In this document: positions 35,030-43,487 of the stretch, piece after piece | Layout of the letters: every line of letters starts with the position of its first letter | How positions within the stretch are numbered: the stretch's first letter is position 1 | Source: Devosia riboflavina | GTDB lineage: Bacteria > Pseudomonadota > Alphaproteobacteria > Rhizobiales > Devosiaceae | DNA: 64,000 nucleotides | NCBI RefSeq assembly: GCF_000743575.1 | Contig: NZ_JQGC01000014.1 | Location: forward strand, 1 to 64,000 | Reading direction: 5' to 3' | Program-made: the position numbers and the translations under genes | Notes under the pieces: model-generated | The model's database searches: none | What the model saw: only the letters and a program-made list of their open reading frames with translations | What the model was told of the DNA's origin: nothing

Positions 35030-35818
35030 CTAATCCCTGGGAGCCGGAACCGGTTCCGAAACGTGATCGGCTTCGCGCCTCTGTGAACGGATCGCGTTGA
35101 TCTTGTCATTGGACACGTGGCCATGCACGCGAACGCCTTTGAGCAGCAGCCGCAAGGCTTCCCAGTGGATGCCTGCCGTAACCTTCAGCGTCATCAGCGG
35201 ATGGCTGAAAAACAGCTTTAGAAGATTTGCGTCGGTGAACTCGCGACGCGTGCCGGAAAAGGCGGCGTAGAGCAGCGGTTCGCCTGCCTCGGTCTCGTTG
35301 ATGGCGATGCGCACCCGCTCTTCCGGCGGCACGATCTTGAACTGATAGCGACAGTCGAACCCGATGAAGGGCGACACATAAAATTCCTTGTCGGCCGCCT
35401 GTTCCGCACCAACAGGCAGCACGTATGTGTGCCGCTCCCCAAAAGTGTTGTGCACTTCATAGATTGTCGCCATCGGCGAGCCGCTCTCATCGTCGCAAAA
35501 CCAGACGCTTAATGGATTGAACACATAGCCAAGAATGCGCGGATAGCAGAGGAGCCGAATTTTTGCCGGCGCTGGTAGACCCGCCCCATGAAGTTGCTCA
35601 GTGGCCCAGTCGCGAAGCCCCTGACCATGTCCATGATCCTTCGACATGAAGGCAAAAAGCGCCCTCCGATCCCAGCCGAAATATTTGAGACGATCAAGCG
35701 CTGGCAGCTCATCGAGATCGATGAGCATCGAAAATACGCGATAGCGCAGCCTATGCCGCTTTGGCCGGTGGCGCTGATGCACCACCTCCCCGACATAGAT
35801 TGCCGAACCCATGCTCAT
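35030..35818 (-). CDS. DUF1365 domain protein
   Basis: This encodes 262 residues from ATG at 35818, giving a 4-nt ATGA overlap with the FAD oxidoreductase gene. Family segments are GEVVHQRHRPKRHRLRYRVF, CYPRILGYVFNPLSVWFC and EVHNTFGERHTYVLP. DUF1365 proteins are encoded with flavin oxidoreductases and cyclopropane-synthase-like enzymes. In Rhodobacter sphaeroides the homologous pair belongs to the RpoE regulon and has been linked to fatty-acid modification (furan fatty acids). I infer a membrane-lipid role here. A TGATCT-N16-CGTATC promoter precedes the operon. Confidence 0.92.
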   Translation of the reverse strand: MSMGSAIYVGEVVHQRHRPKRHRLRYRVFSMLIDLDELPALDRLKYFGWDRRALFAFMSKDHGHGQGLRDWATEQLHGAGLPAPAKIRLLCYPRILGYVFNPLSVWFCDDESGSPMATIYEVHNTFGERHTYVLPVGAEQAADKEFYVSPFIGFDCRYQFKIVPPEERVRIAINETEAGEPLLYAAFSGTRREFTDANLLKLFFSHPLMTLKVTAGIHWEALRLLLKGVRVHGHVSNDKINAIRSQRREADHVSEPVPAPRD

Positions 35819-37158
35819 GCAACCATGCTGGCGAGCGGCGCCAGGGTGATGCGGCCCGACTGGTCGGGCACGATCCAGGGCCGCGGCAGTGCGCCCATAT
35901 CCTCGGCGGCGGCGAGCCCTGATTGCAGGCCATCCTCGTGAAAACCCCGACCGAAATGGGCGCCGGCATACCAGGTGTTCCTGTGCCTCTGGATGCGCCA
36001 GAGATTTTCCTGCGCCGCGATCGCCTTGGCGTCGAAAAGCGGGTGCGTATATTCGAAGCGGGCGACTTCCTCGCGCGGATCGTCCGGCGGGTTGAGCGTG
36101 ACGAAGAGATCGCGCCCCTCGAGATGCTGCAGCTTGTTCATCCAATAGGACACGCAGAGCGGTTTTCCTTCTGCCTCGGCCGAAGAAATATAGTTCCAGC
36201 AGCACCAGACCTTCTTGCGGCGCGGCATATAGCTGGCGTCCGCATGCAGCACCGCGAGATTTTTGGTGTATTCAAAGGCCCCGAGCAGTTTTCGTTCGTC
36301 TTCGGCCGGCTCGTCGAGCATGGCCAGCGCCTGATCCGCATGGGTCGCGATGAGAATGCGGTCGAACCGATCCTCATTGCCCTTCCGATCCCGCACGGTG
36401 ACACCCGTCGCATCGCGGAAAACCTTTGCGACCGGCGAAGACAGCCGCAGCTCGCCCGAAAACTGTTTCAGCAGCGAATTTACGTAAACCCGGCTACCAC
36501 CCCGCACCGTGCGCCAGAGCGGCCGCGCCGTCAGCAGCAGCAGGCCATGGCTTTCGAAAAAGCGCACGAAGGCCAGCAAGGGATAGGAACGAATGTCATT
36601 GGCCGTGGAAGACCAGATCGCCGCCGCCATCGGCAGCAGATGGTCGTCGACGAAGGAGCGCGAATAACGCTGGGCCCGCAGATATTCGTCGAGCGTCATG
36701 CCCTGCAGGTCGGGTCGTTCGATGACCGAAGGCGCTTCGCGATAAAAGCGGATGAGGTCGCGCAACATGGTCCAGAAGCGGGGCCGAAACGCGTTGCGGC
36801 GCTGCGCCAGCATGCCGGCCAGGCCCTCGCCGCAATATTCGAAAGTGCCGCGATCAAGGGACGCCGAGAACGACATCTCCGTCGAGACGCTATCGACTTC
36901 GAGGTGCCGCATCATGGCGGTGAAATTGGGATAGTTCCGATCATTGTAGACGATGAAGCCGGTATCGACCGGCCCGGTCCCCGGCACATCGACGGTATTG
37001 GCGTGGCCGCCGATGCGGCCCTCGGCCTCATAGAGAACCACGTCGTGCGATTTCGACAGCAGCCAGGCCGCCGAAAGGCCGGAAACACCGCTGCCGATGA
37101 CGGCAACCCGCTTACGCATGGATTGCGGCCCCGAAAAAGCACCCGCGGAATGAAACAT
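35815..37158 (-). CDS. NAD(P)/FAD-dependent oxidoreductase (flavin amine oxidase type)
   Basis: This encodes 447 residues, or about 434 if translation starts at the inner ATG at 37119 (MRKRVAV). The FAD loop is VAVIGSGVSGLSAAWLL, then VVLYEAEGRIGGHANT. Later segments DRILIATHADQALAMLDEP and WYAGAHFGRGFHEDGLQSGLAAAEDMG complete the FAD domain. It is the partner of the DUF1365 protein. Its homologue in R. sphaeroides is under RpoE control and takes part in fatty-acid modification, which I take as the likely role. It is first in its operon, divergent from rpoE. Confidence 0.92.
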   Translation of the reverse strand: MFHSAGAFSGPQSMRKRVAVIGSGVSGLSAAWLLSKSHDVVLYEAEGRIGGHANTVDVPGTGPVDTGFIVYNDRNYPNFTAMMRHLEVDSVSTEMSFSASLDRGTFEYCGEGLAGMLAQRRNAFRPRFWTMLRDLIRFYREAPSVIERPDLQGMTLDEYLRAQRYSRSFVDDHLLPMAAAIWSSTANDIRSYPLLAFVRFFESHGLLLLTARPLWRTVRGGSRVYVNSLLKQFSGELRLSSPVAKVFRDATGVTVRDRKGNEDRFDRILIATHADQALAMLDEPAEDERKLLGAFEYTKNLAVLHADASYMPRRKKVWCCWNYISSAEAEGKPLCVSYWMNKLQHLEGRDLFVTLNPPDDPREEVARFEYTHPLFDAKAIAAQENLWRIQRHRNTWYAGAHFGRGFHEDGLQSGLAAAEDMGALPRPWIVPDQSGRITLAPLASMVA

Positions 37159-37183
37159 GATCTGGTCCCGTCTGTTTGAAGAA

Positions 37184-37211
37184 GATACGGGCGCCGAAGC
37201 GATTTAGATCA
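37184..37211 (-). promoter_or_regulatory. RpoE (ECF11)-type promoter of the FAD oxidoreductase-DUF1365 operon
   Basis: On the minus strand TGATCT (37211-37206), a 16-nt spacer and CGTATC (37189-37184) match the promoter form used by RpoE-ChrR systems. It lies 25 nt upstream of the ATG at 37158. Confidence 0.8.
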
Positions 37212-37256
37212 CTTTTGCGGTCATATTTTTCTTTCTGCGAATTTTCGCCGTTGCGG

Positions 37257-37282
37257 TGATCCATGGATTTGGACCCAGCGTA
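37257..37282 (+). promoter_or_regulatory. RpoE (ECF11)-type promoter of rpoE-chrR
   Basis: TGATCC (37257-37262), a 16-nt spacer and CGTA (37279-37282) repeat the divergent promoter with identical spacing. This implies autoregulation of rpoE-chrR. It also shows that the rpoE start must lie downstream, not at the open-frame edge at 37256. Confidence 0.8.
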
Positions 37283-37393
37283 GATTGCGGCATGACACTG
37301 GCGATTTACCCACTGACCGGGAAGTGCAACCATGGCGCGGCGACGATCCGCCCGCGACGTCCTGCGCCCATCAAGGACAAAAACCAACAGGTC

Positions 37394-37969
37394 ATGACAT
37401 CAGACCAGAACGATGACGGCTCCCTACCGCACGATCTCAGCGCCAAGCTCGTGGCCATTGCCGCCTCGGCCGACATGGTCGCCTTCGAGGCCCTGTTCCG
37501 CGAATTCTCGCCGCGCATCCGCGCCTATCTCCTCAAGATGACGCGCGACACCCAGGCGGCGGAAGACTTGATGCAGGAAACCATGCTGGCCATCTGGCGC
37601 AAGGCCGGCCAATTCGATCCCTCGCGTGGCCATGCCTCGGCTTGGATCTATACGATCGCGAGAAACATCTGGATCGATGCGTGGCGGCGCCAGCGCCGGC
37701 CGGCTTTCGATCCCGACGATCCGGCCCTAGTCGCCGACCCCGAACCCGATGCCCCCAAACGCATGGAAGACAAGGAAAGCAGCGCCGCGCTCCATGCCGC
37801 GCTCAAGAACCTGCCGCAGGAGCAGGTCGAGCTGATAAAATTGTCCTTCTTCGACGAGGCCTCCCACAGCACCATTGCCACCCGGCTCGGCCTGCCCATC
37901 GGCACGGTCAAGTCGCGCATCAGGCTCGCCTTCGGCCGCCTGCGCACGGCGCTGGAGGATTTCAAATGA
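37394..37969 (+). CDS. rpoE: ECF sigma factor RpoE (ChrR-controlled, ECF11 type)
   Basis: This encodes 191 residues from ATG at 37394, chosen because the promoter at 37257-37282 excludes earlier codons. Sigma region 2 (FEALFREFSPRIRAYLLKMTRDTQAAEDLMQETML, ASAWIYTIARNIWIDAWRR) and region 4 (LPQEQVELIKLSFFDEASHSTIATRLGLPIGTVKSRIRLAFGRLR, broken here for length into its known helices) are typical. It directs the singlet-oxygen and organic-hydroperoxide response in relatives. Its stop overlaps chrR by 4 nt (ATGA at 37966), as expected for a sigma/anti-sigma pair. Confidence 0.93.
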   Translation: MTSDQNDDGSLPHDLSAKLVAIAASADMVAFEALFREFSPRIRAYLLKMTRDTQAAEDLMQETMLAIWRKAGQFDPSRGHASAWIYTIARNIWIDAWRRQRRPAFDPDDPALVADPEPDAPKRMEDKESSAALHAALKNLPQEQVELIKLSFFDEASHSTIATRLGLPIGTVKSRIRLAFGRLRTALEDFK

Positions 37970-38613
37970 CCATCCGCCATCACATCAACGACGATCTTCT
38001 CCTCGCCTATGCCTCGGGCAATCTTGCCGAAGGCTGGTCGCTGGCCGTCGCCTGCCATCTCGCCATGTGCCCCGAATGTCGCCGCAATCTCGCAACCGCC
38101 GAAGCCGCGGCCGGCGCGCTGATGGAAAACCTCGCGCCCGAACCCGGCCCCGATGATTCCTGGGAGCGCTTCAAGGCACGCCTTCTCACCGAGCCGCAGG
38201 ACGCCGCCGAGCCGGTAAAACGCCCGGCCAAGGCTACTCTGCCCGAACCCCTCCGCTCCTATCTCGGCGGCGATCTCGACACGCTCAAATGGCGCAGCAT
38301 GGGCACGGCCAAGCAGATCGTCATCCGCACCAATGACAATGAAACCCAGGTGCGGCTCCTCCGCATCGGTGCCGGCACGCCCGTGCCCGAGCACACCCAT
38401 GGCGGCCGCGAACTGACGCTGGTGCTTACCGGACGGTTCCACGACGAAGTCGATAGTTTTGGCCCCGGCGATCTGGAAGACGCCGATGGTTCGCTGACGC
38501 ATCAGCCGGTGGCGGATCCGGAAGAAGATTGCATCTGTCTTGCCATCACCGACGCCCCGTTAAAATTCCGCAGCCGTCTCATGCGGATCATCCAGCCCTT
38601 CCTCGGCATCTAG
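37966..38613 (+). CDS. chrR: Anti-sigma factor ChrR (zinc ASD plus cupin)
   Basis: This encodes 215 residues. The N-terminal anti-sigma domain has all four zinc ligands known from R. sphaeroides ChrR at the same numbers: His6, His31, Cys35 and Cys38 (CHLAMCPEC). The C-terminal cupin has the second zinc set in PEHTHGGREL (His143, His145, Glu149) and LTHQP (His179). It holds RpoE inactive until singlet oxygen triggers its turnover. The gene is coupled to rpoE and followed 9 nt later by a DUF2177 gene. Confidence 0.95.
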   Translation: MTIRHHINDDLLLAYASGNLAEGWSLAVACHLAMCPECRRNLATAEAAAGALMENLAPEPGPDDSWERFKARLLTEPQDAAEPVKRPAKATLPEPLRSYLGGDLDTLKWRSMGTAKQIVIRTNDNETQVRLLRIGAGTPVPEHTHGGRELTLVLTGRFHDEVDSFGPGDLEDADGSLTHQPVADPEEDCICLAITDAPLKFRSRLMRIIQPFLGI

Positions 38614-38622
38614 GAGAAGACC

Positions 38623-39039
38623 ATGGCCGGCATTTCGCTCGTGACGCTCCTCGCCGCCTATGCCGGCGCTGCCGCTGTTTTCTTCGCCCTCGATTTCCTC
38701 TGGCTCTCGGTCATCGCCATCGGCTTTTACCGCGCCGAAATCGGTACTCTGCTGCTCGAGCGCCCCAATTTCATGGCGGCCGGCGCCTTTTATCTCTTCT
38801 ATGTCGCCGGCATTGTCGGCTTTGCCGTGGTCCCGGCCGTTTCGGCCCAATCCTGGCTCTGGGCCGTCATTGCCGGCGTGGCGCTCGGCCTCATCGCCTA
38901 TGGCACCTATGACATGACCAATCTCGCAACGTTGAAAGACTGGTCCTGGAAGGTGAGCGCCATCGACCTCTGTTGGGGCGGCTTCCTCAGCGGCCTTGCG
39001 GCTCTTGCCGGCTATTGGGCCGCCCGCCTCACCGCTTGA
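38623..39039 (+). CDS. DUF2177 family membrane protein
   Basis: This encodes 138 residues with four membrane helices. Family pattern: FFALDFLWLSVIAIGFYRAEIG, GIVGFAVVPAV, GLIAYGTYDMTNLATLKDW and DLCWGGFLSGL. The function is unknown; DUF2177 genes commonly accompany lipid-modification genes of ECF11 regulons. It is the third gene of the rpoE-chrR operon (GGAGAAG ribosome site). Its 3' end overlaps the end of the converging SDR gene by 11 nt. Confidence 0.9.
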   Translation: MAGISLVTLLAAYAGAAAVFFALDFLWLSVIAIGFYRAEIGTLLLERPNFMAAGAFYLFYVAGIVGFAVVPAVSAQSWLWAVIAGVALGLIAYGTYDMTNLATLKDWSWKVSAIDLCWGGFLSGLAALAGYWAARLTA

Positions 39040-39760
39040 GTTTGGCCGCGATCGGCAGCGACAGCGCATAGGGCAGGATACCGAGCAGCCGCAGCGGCCA
39101 GATCAGCCGGCGCGGAAAGGCAATTTCAAAACCTTTCCCGTCGAGCCCGCGCAGGATCCTTTTCGCCGCATCCTCGGGCTCCAGCAAAGCCGGCATATCG
39201 AAATCGTTCTGGTCGGTCAGCCGCGTGCGTACAAAGCCCGGCGTCACCAGCCGCACATCGACCTCGGGCCAAAATTCCACCCGCAGGCTCTGCGCCAGAT
39301 TGACGATACCGGCTTTGGTTGCCGAATAGACCTGCCCTTGCGGCAGGCCAAAGAGCGCTGCCGCCGAACCGAACAGCACCAATTGCCCGCCTTTTCGCAG
39401 ATGTTTTGCTGCACAACGGGCGACGTTGAATGTCCCCGTCAAATTGGCGGCAAAGATGGCCTCGGCCTTTTGCTGGTCGGCCTTCAGCACCGGACCCGGA
39501 TCATAGATCGCCGCCGTAACGATAACCCGATCGAACGGTCCATGCGCCGCTGCCGCCCTTTCGAGCGAAACGGGATCGACCACGTCGGCCACTGCCCCGG
39601 CATGCCCGCTGCCAAGTTCTGATACCACCGCATCGAGTGCATCCTGCTTGCGGCCGGAAACGACGATTCGCGCCCCCTTTTGCGCATAGGCTTTCGCCAA
39701 CGCCGTCCCGATGCCGCTGCTACCGCCGATGATCCAGATTTTCTCGCCCGTCGCCGCCAT
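39029..39760 (-). CDS. SDR family NAD(P)-dependent oxidoreductase
   Basis: This encodes 243 residues from ATG at 39760 (AAGGAGA upstream). It is a classical short-chain dehydrogenase. The cofactor loop is IIGGSSGIGTALAKAYA, and GSAAALFGLPQGQVYSATKAG carries the Ser...Tyr-x3-Lys active site. The substrate is unknown. A possible RpoE-type promoter stands directly upstream, and an SDR gene is also part of the RpoE regulon in R. sphaeroides, so it probably belongs to the same stress response. Confidence 0.92.
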   Translation of the reverse strand: MAATGEKIWIIGGSSGIGTALAKAYAQKGARIVVSGRKQDALDAVVSELGSGHAGAVADVVDPVSLERAAAAHGPFDRVIVTAAIYDPGPVLKADQQKAEAIFAANLTGTFNVARCAAKHLRKGGQLVLFGSAAALFGLPQGQVYSATKAGIVNLAQSLRVEFWPEVDVRLVTPGFVRTRLTDQNDFDMPALLEPEDAAKRILRGLDGKGFEIAFPRRLIWPLRLLGILPYALSLPIAAKLKR

Positions 39761-39782
39761 GGAATTCTCCTTGTGTGAAGGA

Positions 39783-39810
39783 GATACGAGGCAAAGACGC
39801 ATTTGGATGC
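39783..39810 (-). promoter_or_regulatory. Candidate RpoE-type promoter of the SDR gene
   Basis: On the minus strand GCATCC (39810-39805), a 16-nt spacer and CGTATC (39788-39783) match the two promoters at 37.2 kb, with two changes in the -35 element. The -10 ends 23 nt from the ATG. Confidence 0.55.
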
Positions 39811-39856
39811 GCCAAAAACACGAAAGCCCCGGACCAGGAGGTCACGGGGCTTTTCG
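39811..39856 (-). terminator. Terminator of tRNA-Leu
   Basis: On the minus strand GAAAAGCCCCG and CGGGGCTTTCG pair through an internal GACC/GGTC extension around TCCT and are followed by TGTTTTTGG. It lies directly downstream of the tRNA. Confidence 0.85.
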
Positions 39857-39867
39857 CATCGAGAAAT

Positions 39868-39952
39868 TGGTGCCCAGAAAAGGACTCGAACCTTCACGCC
39901 TTGCGGCACACGGACCTGAACCGTGCGCGTCTACCAATTCCGCCATCTGGGC
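39868..39952 (-). tRNA. tRNA-Leu (CAG)
   Basis: This is an 85-nt class II tRNA on the minus strand. It starts GCCCAGATGGCGGAATTGGT, has the anticodon stem CACGG/CCGTG with loop TTCAGGT (anticodon CAG), a long variable arm (GTGCCGCAAGGCGT), T-arm GGTTCGAGTCC, and an encoded CCA. Confidence 0.97.
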
Positions 39953-40008
39953 GACGGGCGTGTAACTAGGGCCCAGCCAATTCAAAGTCAACGGGCTTGT
40001 GACGGTTT

Positions 40009-40371
40009 TTAGAAGTTTGCCCCATCCCAATGCTTTATCGCCTCTCGATCGACCTTGGGCGGGTTTTCGAGGCAGTTGACATTGATCATGTACATGACAT
40101 TGCCCTTGCCGTCCGAACTCCGGGCAAAGGACTCGATTCCGCAGGTCTTGCAGAAGAGATGGTCGATCATTTCGCTGTTGAAGTGATAGGTCGTCAGATT
40201 ATCCGCGCCCGAAAGCAGGGTGAAATCGGCCTCCGGCATGGACTGCATGATCCAGCCCAGCCGCCGGCAGCGCGAACAGTTGCAATCGCCCAGACCCGAA
40301 AGATCGGTATGGGCCGAAAAGCGCACGGCGCCGCAATGGCACTGGCCTTCATAATCCTGTTTTTGGGGCAT
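40009..40371 (-). CDS. GFA family protein (glutathione-dependent formaldehyde-activating type)
   Basis: This encodes 120 residues from ATG at 40371 (AAGGAGA upstream). The zinc-binding cysteines of the fold are all present: GQCHCGAVRF, GDCNCSRCRR and HLFCKTCGIESF. Despite the name, most members have no proven formaldehyde activity, and the substrate is unknown. A LexA-like box (GAAC-N7-GAAC) is 17 nt upstream, so it may be induced by DNA damage. It is transcribed alone, between tRNA-Leu and a divergent epimerase-like gene. Confidence 0.92.
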   Translation of the reverse strand: MPQKQDYEGQCHCGAVRFSAHTDLSGLGDCNCSRCRRLGWIMQSMPEADFTLLSGADNLTTYHFNSEMIDHLFCKTCGIESFARSSDGKGNVMYMINVNCLENPPKVDREAIKHWDGANF

Positions 40372-40387
40372 GATATTCTCCTTCTTG

Positions 40388-40402
40388 GAACAAAAGAAGA
40401 AC
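40388..40402 (-). promoter_or_regulatory. LexA-like box GAAC-N7-GAAC
   Basis: GAAC AAAAGAA GAAC matches the alphaproteobacterial SOS box (GTTC-N7-GTTC on the other strand). It lies 17-31 nt upstream of the GFA start, where a repressor would overlap the promoter. A TTGACT hexamer further upstream (about 40418-40423) could be the -35. Confidence 0.5.
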
Positions 40403-40514
40403 ATATTCTGTCGCGAGTCAAGCGCCGCACTATCACGATTTCCTCGACATCGGCGGCTTGGCTGGGATAGAAGCATTCCAAACTTTGTGCCCAAACGCCT
40501 TGCCGGAGTCCAAA

Positions 40515-41513
40515 ATGGATCGCTTCTCTCCCAAACTCGTCACTGTCTTTGGCGGTTCGGGATTTGTCGGCACCCATCTGGCCCAGGTTCTGGCCCGCGC
40601 CGGTTATCGCGTGCGCCTCGCCGTACGCCGCCCCGATCTCGCCGGGGACGCGAAAATGCTCGGCGGCGTCGGCCAGATCGTCCCGATCCAGGCCAATATC
40701 CGCAACGAAGCCTCGGTGCAGCGCGCCGTTGCCGGCGCCGATGTCGTCATCAATCTCGTCGGTCTCGGCTATGAAAGCGGCAAGCAGACTTTTGCCGCCG
40801 TCAATGTCGAAGGCGCCGCCACCGTCGCCCGCGCCGCCAAGGCATCAGGCGCCTTGGCTCTGGTCCATCTTTCCGCCCTCGGCGCCGATGTGGCGGCCGA
40901 AGTCAGCGAGTATGCGGCAAGCAAGCTTGCCGGCGAAGAGGCCGTGTTGGCAGCCTATCCGCAGGCCGTCATTCTGCGTCCCTCGCTGATGTTCGGCCAT
41001 GGCGACGGGTTCTTCAACAAGATGGGCTCCCTGGCCCGCGGCCTGCCGGTCATGCCGGTGATTTCGGGCGCTTCACGCTTCCAGCCGGTGCATGTCGGCG
41101 ACGTCGCCGAGGCCATCGTGGCTGCCGCCGAAGGCAAGGTGAAGACCGGAAAAATCTATGAACTCGGTGGCCCCACCATCGAGACGCAGAAGGACCTTCT
41201 CGCCCGCGTACTGCGCGAAACCGGCCGCAAGCGTCCGCTCGTGGCGCTGCCCTCGGGCATTGCCAAGCTCTTCGCGCTGCCCTTCGCTATCTTGCCCGTC
41301 GCTCCGCTGGTGACCGCAGACCAGATCGAGCTGCTCGGCGTCGACAATGTCGTCTCCGATGCGGCCATCAAGGACAAGCGCACCCTTGCCGCCTTCGGCC
41401 TCACGCCGACCTCGATGGATACGATCCTGCCGCAATATCTCTGGCGCTTCAGCAAGCACGGCCAGTTCGATCGTCCCAAGACCGGTGACGTTTCATTGGC
41501 AAATAGCCGCTAA
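40515..41513 (+). CDS. Complex I NDUFA9-subunit family protein (atypical SDR)
   Basis: This encodes 332 residues from ATG at 40515 (GGAG upstream). The Rossmann loop is VTVFGGSGFVGTHLAQVLARAGY. VINLVGLGYESGKQTFAAVNVEGA, LVHLSALGAD, YAASKLAGEEAV and ILRPSLMFGHGDGFFNKMG are the marks of the alphaproteobacterial NDUFA9-like proteins. The mitochondrial relative stabilises complex I and binds NADPH. A respiratory assembly or lipid role is likely in bacteria, but unproven. Confidence 0.9.
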   Translation: MDRFSPKLVTVFGGSGFVGTHLAQVLARAGYRVRLAVRRPDLAGDAKMLGGVGQIVPIQANIRNEASVQRAVAGADVVINLVGLGYESGKQTFAAVNVEGAATVARAAKASGALALVHLSALGADVAAEVSEYAASKLAGEEAVLAAYPQAVILRPSLMFGHGDGFFNKMGSLARGLPVMPVISGASRFQPVHVGDVAEAIVAAAEGKVKTGKIYELGGPTIETQKDLLARVLRETGRKRPLVALPSGIAKLFALPFAILPVAPLVTADQIELLGVDNVVSDAAIKDKRTLAAFGLTPTSMDTILPQYLWRFSKHGQFDRPKTGDVSLANSR

Positions 41514-41604
41514 CAGAATTGTTTTGAGCATGTCTTCTTCCCGAAACCGCTAGGCACTTTCGGGAGACATGCTGTAATTCCGGGGCAGCAAGCCCCGGAC
41601 TGTC

Positions 41605-42807
41605 ATGACCCTGAACATAAAAATCGAATACCTCGGCCACAAGGGCGAGGGCGTCGCCCATATTGATGGCGAACGTATTTTTGTGCCTTTCGCCCTGCCG
41701 GGAGAAGACATCAGCCTCACGCGCGAGGGCGAGCGCGGCACGCTGGTCGATGTCCTCACCCCGTCTGCCGACCGCCAAGCCCCCTTCTGCCCCCATTATG
41801 GCGCCTGCGGCGGCTGCCAGCTCCAGCATATGGCGCCCGAGGCCTATCGGGCCTTCAAGATCGGCCTCGTTGAAACCCCGCTGATGCAGGCCGGGATCGA
41901 CGCCAAGGTGCAAAAATTCGTCGATGCCGGCGGGGCCGGGCGACGCCGGGCGACGCTCCATGCGCGAAAAGACGCGGCCGGCTATATGCGGCTGCGCAGC
42001 CACGATCTCCTCGATCTCGACGCCTGCCCCATTCTCGTACCGGCCCTCAAACCCGCGCCCGACATTGCCCGCGCCATCGGCGCCATGATCGGCCCCTCTG
42101 ACGTCAGTTTCACGGCCACCAATACCGGCCTCGACGTTTCCGTCAGAAGCGCCGTCAAAGGCCTAAAAGGCGACCGGCTGATCGCCTTGGGCAATCGCTT
42201 CCACCTCGCCCGCCTCGCCTTCAATGGCGAAATGCTGTTCCTCTCGCAGATGCCGAGGATCACCATGGGCAGGGGCGATGTAGAACTCCCCGTCAGCAGC
42301 TTTCTGCAGGCCACCAGCGAAGCCGAGCAGGTTCTCGCGGACTACGTGACCAGTGCCGTGGGCAAGGCAAAGTCGGTCGCCGATCTCTTCTGCGGCGTCG
42401 GCCCTTTCGCCCTGCGGCTGGCCGAAAAATCCACCGTCTTTGCCGCCGATAGCGACAAGCCGGCCGTCGCCGCGCTCGACAAGGCGGTCCGCTATGCCAG
42501 GGGTCTCAAGGCGGTCACCGCCAAAACGCGCGACCTTTTTCGCGAGCCCCTGACCCGTTTCGAGCTCAATTACGACGCCGTCGTGCTCGATCCGCCCCGC
42601 GCCGGCGCCGAAGCGCAGGTGAAGGAAATCGCTGCTTCAAAGCTGAAACACGTGGTGATGATCGCCTGCGACGCCAAAAGCTTCGCCCGCGATGCGGCTA
42701 TTCTGGTGAAAGCCGGTTTCGTGCTTTCCGACCTCGTGGCGGTCGATCAGTTCACCTGGTCGACCCATATCGAAATAGCCGCGACCTTCCGCCGCCAGGT
42801 TGCTTAA
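41605..42807 (+). CDS. Class I SAM-dependent RNA methyltransferase (RumA/TrmA family)
   Basis: This encodes 400 residues. A short TRAM domain (about 1-55) precedes an iron-sulfur site with four cysteines, Cys62, 68, 71 (FCPHYGACGGC) and Cys141 (DACPIL). The SAM pocket is ADLFCGVGPFALRLAE, the catalytic region VVLDPPRAGAE, and the nucleophile Cys lies in MIACDAKSFARDA. The protein would methylate C5 of a uridine in 23S rRNA or tRNA; which one cannot be told. No close operon partner. Confidence 0.93.
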   Translation: MTLNIKIEYLGHKGEGVAHIDGERIFVPFALPGEDISLTREGERGTLVDVLTPSADRQAPFCPHYGACGGCQLQHMAPEAYRAFKIGLVETPLMQAGIDAKVQKFVDAGGAGRRRATLHARKDAAGYMRLRSHDLLDLDACPILVPALKPAPDIARAIGAMIGPSDVSFTATNTGLDVSVRSAVKGLKGDRLIALGNRFHLARLAFNGEMLFLSQMPRITMGRGDVELPVSSFLQATSEAEQVLADYVTSAVGKAKSVADLFCGVGPFALRLAEKSTVFAADSDKPAVAALDKAVRYARGLKAVTAKTRDLFREPLTRFELNYDAVVLDPPRAGAEAQVKEIAASKLKHVVMIACDAKSFARDAAILVKAGFVLSDLVAVDQFTWSTHIEIAATFRRQVA

Positions 42808-43057
42808 TTCGGGGCAATATCTGGGGCCAGACTAAGGCGAAGAGGCTGGCATGCATTTTATGCAGACCAGTAATCTCCCTGAAATCTCTGGGAAATCTGA
42901 AAATTTTACAAAATCTTAGTTTGGCCGATTTTTATGGTTCTATTCACCATGAAACCTTCGGCCGGCTTCGGCGTTGGACCACTACACAAACATGTCAAGA
43001 AGGGTGCTTCTGGCGCGGCTTTGCGCTGCAGCGGGGACGCCCTTCAGGAGAGAACCA

Positions 43058-43438
43058 ATGCTTCGTTACGCACTCGCCCTTCCCATTGCCCTCGCCTTTT
43101 TCGCCCTTCCGGCCGCCGCTCAGAACGTGAACCCGAATGGCGCCTGGGTGGATAATTACGGCACGTCCTTCGAATTCTCGCTCTGCGGCGACGGCACCGA
43201 CCTTTGCGGCGTCCTGAAAGATATTCAGGGCAAGTCGCGTACCCCCGACAACCTCGCCTATGTCAACAAGCAGGTCGTCTCGGCCCAGCAGGTCGCCTCC
43301 AATGAATGGAAGGGCACCGTGGTCTATGACGGCGCCAAGGCCGCCGCCACCGTGAAGCAGGTTTCCCCGGATACCATCAAGATCACCGGCTGCCGCGCCG
43401 GCATCTTCTGCCAGACGCTGACGTTCAACCGAGTCTAA
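43058..43438 (+). CDS. Secreted DUF2147-like protein
   Basis: This encodes 126 residues from ATG at 43058 (CAGGAGA upstream). A signal peptide (MLRYALALPIALAFFALPAAA) precedes a mature part beginning QNVNPNGAWVDNYGTSFEF. The pattern GAW...D.YG..F..SLCGDGTDLCGVL resembles DUF2147 periplasmic proteins. Four cysteines in the mature part (LCGDGTDLCG, GCRAGIFCQ) could form two disulfides. The function is unknown. It ends at a bidirectional terminator. Confidence 0.8.
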   Translation: MLRYALALPIALAFFALPAAAQNVNPNGAWVDNYGTSFEFSLCGDGTDLCGVLKDIQGKSRTPDNLAYVNKQVVSAQQVASNEWKGTVVYDGAKAAATVKQVSPDTIKITGCRAGIFCQTLTFNRV

Positions 43439-43487
43439 AGGCCTAAGCGCATCGCGCTTTAGCGATCTCGCTCCCCATGGGAGGAGC

